Below are positions 63,601 to 64,000 of a stretch of DNA of 64,000 bases, in pieces. The position numbers were made by a program, and so were the translations under genes. Every line of letters starts with the position of its first letter. Positions within the stretch are counted from its first letter, which is position 1. The notes under the pieces were generated by a model. The model made no database searches. It was given only the letters and a program-made list of their open reading frames with translations, and was not told the DNA's origin. Origin of the DNA: Nematostella vectensis (Eukaryota > Cnidaria > Anthozoa > Actiniaria > Edwardsiidae); NCBI RefSeq assembly GCF_932526225.1, contig NC_064040.1:560001-624000 (forward strand), read 5' to 3'.

Positions 63601-64000
63601 TATTTTTTTTTCTTTATTTTTTTTTAAATATCGATACTTAATTATACTGTTCTTGGTGTGTCATGACATAAAAAGAAGGTATAGGGACATTTTTATGTAC
63701 TCTCAGCATCTTTGATGTGCTCATGCTTTGTTCAGGATCCTGTACATATTTTATGCACACAAGAACTAACTAGATTCCTTGGTTAACTTGATTAAGTAGA
63801 TTCTAACATAGAGCATAGCGCTCGATAGATTGATATACCTTTTTTTTCGAGTATACTGTTTTATTTTTCCTAATGTTACTTTTTGGAATTTACATTCGGA
63901 AAAAAAATTATCGATTGTAACCTTTTGGAGGTTACACTCGTAAAACAAATTCCCGAATGTAACCTTGAAGCTTTTCCCGAATGTAACCTCGAGTCCGATG
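63601..64000 (-). repeat. Inverted partial monomer at the window edge (400 bp)
   Basis: Begins with the T-rich tract and runs to the motif cluster and spacer, ending CCTCGAGTCCGATG at the window boundary. It carries GGTTAACTTG and TTTTTTTCGAG, marks of the lineage with CTCGAAAAAAAAGG found in direct units after 32258. Confidence 0.93.

Larger units (their letters stand above)
61761..64000 (-). repeat. Inverted continuation of the same satellite, about five units
   Basis: From 61761 to the window end the same monomer appears as its reverse complement: a 203-bp partial unit, three full units and a 400-bp partial unit. Order and content of all modules are preserved. These units carry private variants not seen in the direct array nearby, for example CTAACTAG changed to CTACCTAG near 62130 and GGATCCTG changed to GGATTATG near 62646, so they are not a simple mirror of the adjacent direct units. 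The array continues beyond the window. Confidence 0.98.

Noticed and set aside
1118-63948. About 80 open frames of 60-103 codons, such as those starting MFYECNLQ, MALLKGIV or MIYLFF
   Set aside because: They recur only because the DNA repeats, appear on both strands of the same segment, are opened or closed by homopolymer indels from unit to unit, show no protein domain, and many use non-ATG starts. I treat all as non-coding.

Overview
The whole 64-kb window is one satellite DNA array. I see no conventional protein-coding gene, no functional RNA gene that I can prove, and no unique-sequence interval longer than a few tens of bases. The monomer is AT-rich and about 547 bp long (usually 543-550 bp, differing mostly in A/T-run length). 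About 115 monomers, including truncated ones, run head to tail in one orientation from the left edge to position 61760. There the array flips, and about five more monomers, two of them partial, run in the opposite orientation to the right edge. An array this long and homogenised, with A-rich tracts and a eukaryote-type tRNA/Pol III motif, points to a eukaryotic nuclear genome, probably heterochromatin (centromeric, pericentromeric, subtelomeric or sex-chromosome). I cannot name the species, and no phylum-specific marker is visible.

Monomer boundaries are set here at the first base of GGCTAT. Each monomer carries, left to right: (i) about 73 bp whose complement looks like the 3' half of a tRNA, with a perfect Pol III B box (GGTTCGATTCC), a T-arm and an acceptor 3' strand, followed on that strand by a T run; (ii) a 7-bp-stem inverted repeat overlapping it; (iii) a 120-bp cluster of six copies of a GTTACATT-like motif in mixed orientation that can form two competing hairpins; (iv) a body with the palindromes CAGGATCCTG, GTCATGAC and TATCGATA; (v) an A-rich tract of about 25-35 bp that ends the unit. 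Each monomer also contains stop-flanked frames of 60-100 codons. These repeat because the DNA repeats, and nothing else suggests that they encode proteins.

Above the monomer there is a nested higher-order structure, read from shared private variants and constant offsets. Left region (1-17553): an 8-monomer block is repeated with three extra monomers, then an exact 5-monomer (2739 bp) duplication, then a 195-bp truncated monomer fused to the next. Middle region (17554-43701): it restarts with the same monomer types as position 4 (offset 17550) and contains a 10-monomer (5466 bp) and a 4-monomer (2182 bp) tandem duplication. Right region (about 43900-61283): a second copy of the middle region that lacks those two duplications. 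The offset falls from 23959 to 16312, and the difference of 7647 is almost exactly 5466+2182. It ends with the same 195-bp truncated monomer as position 16828 (offset 43730). The inverted tail (61761-64000) follows. Repeated unequal exchange inside the array explains all of this.

Nothing here acts as a gene set. The main biological questions are whether the tRNA-like module is transcribed by RNA polymerase III, whether the hairpin-rich motif cluster binds a protein or is the remnant of a transposon end, and whether the orientation switch at 61760 is real or an assembly join.
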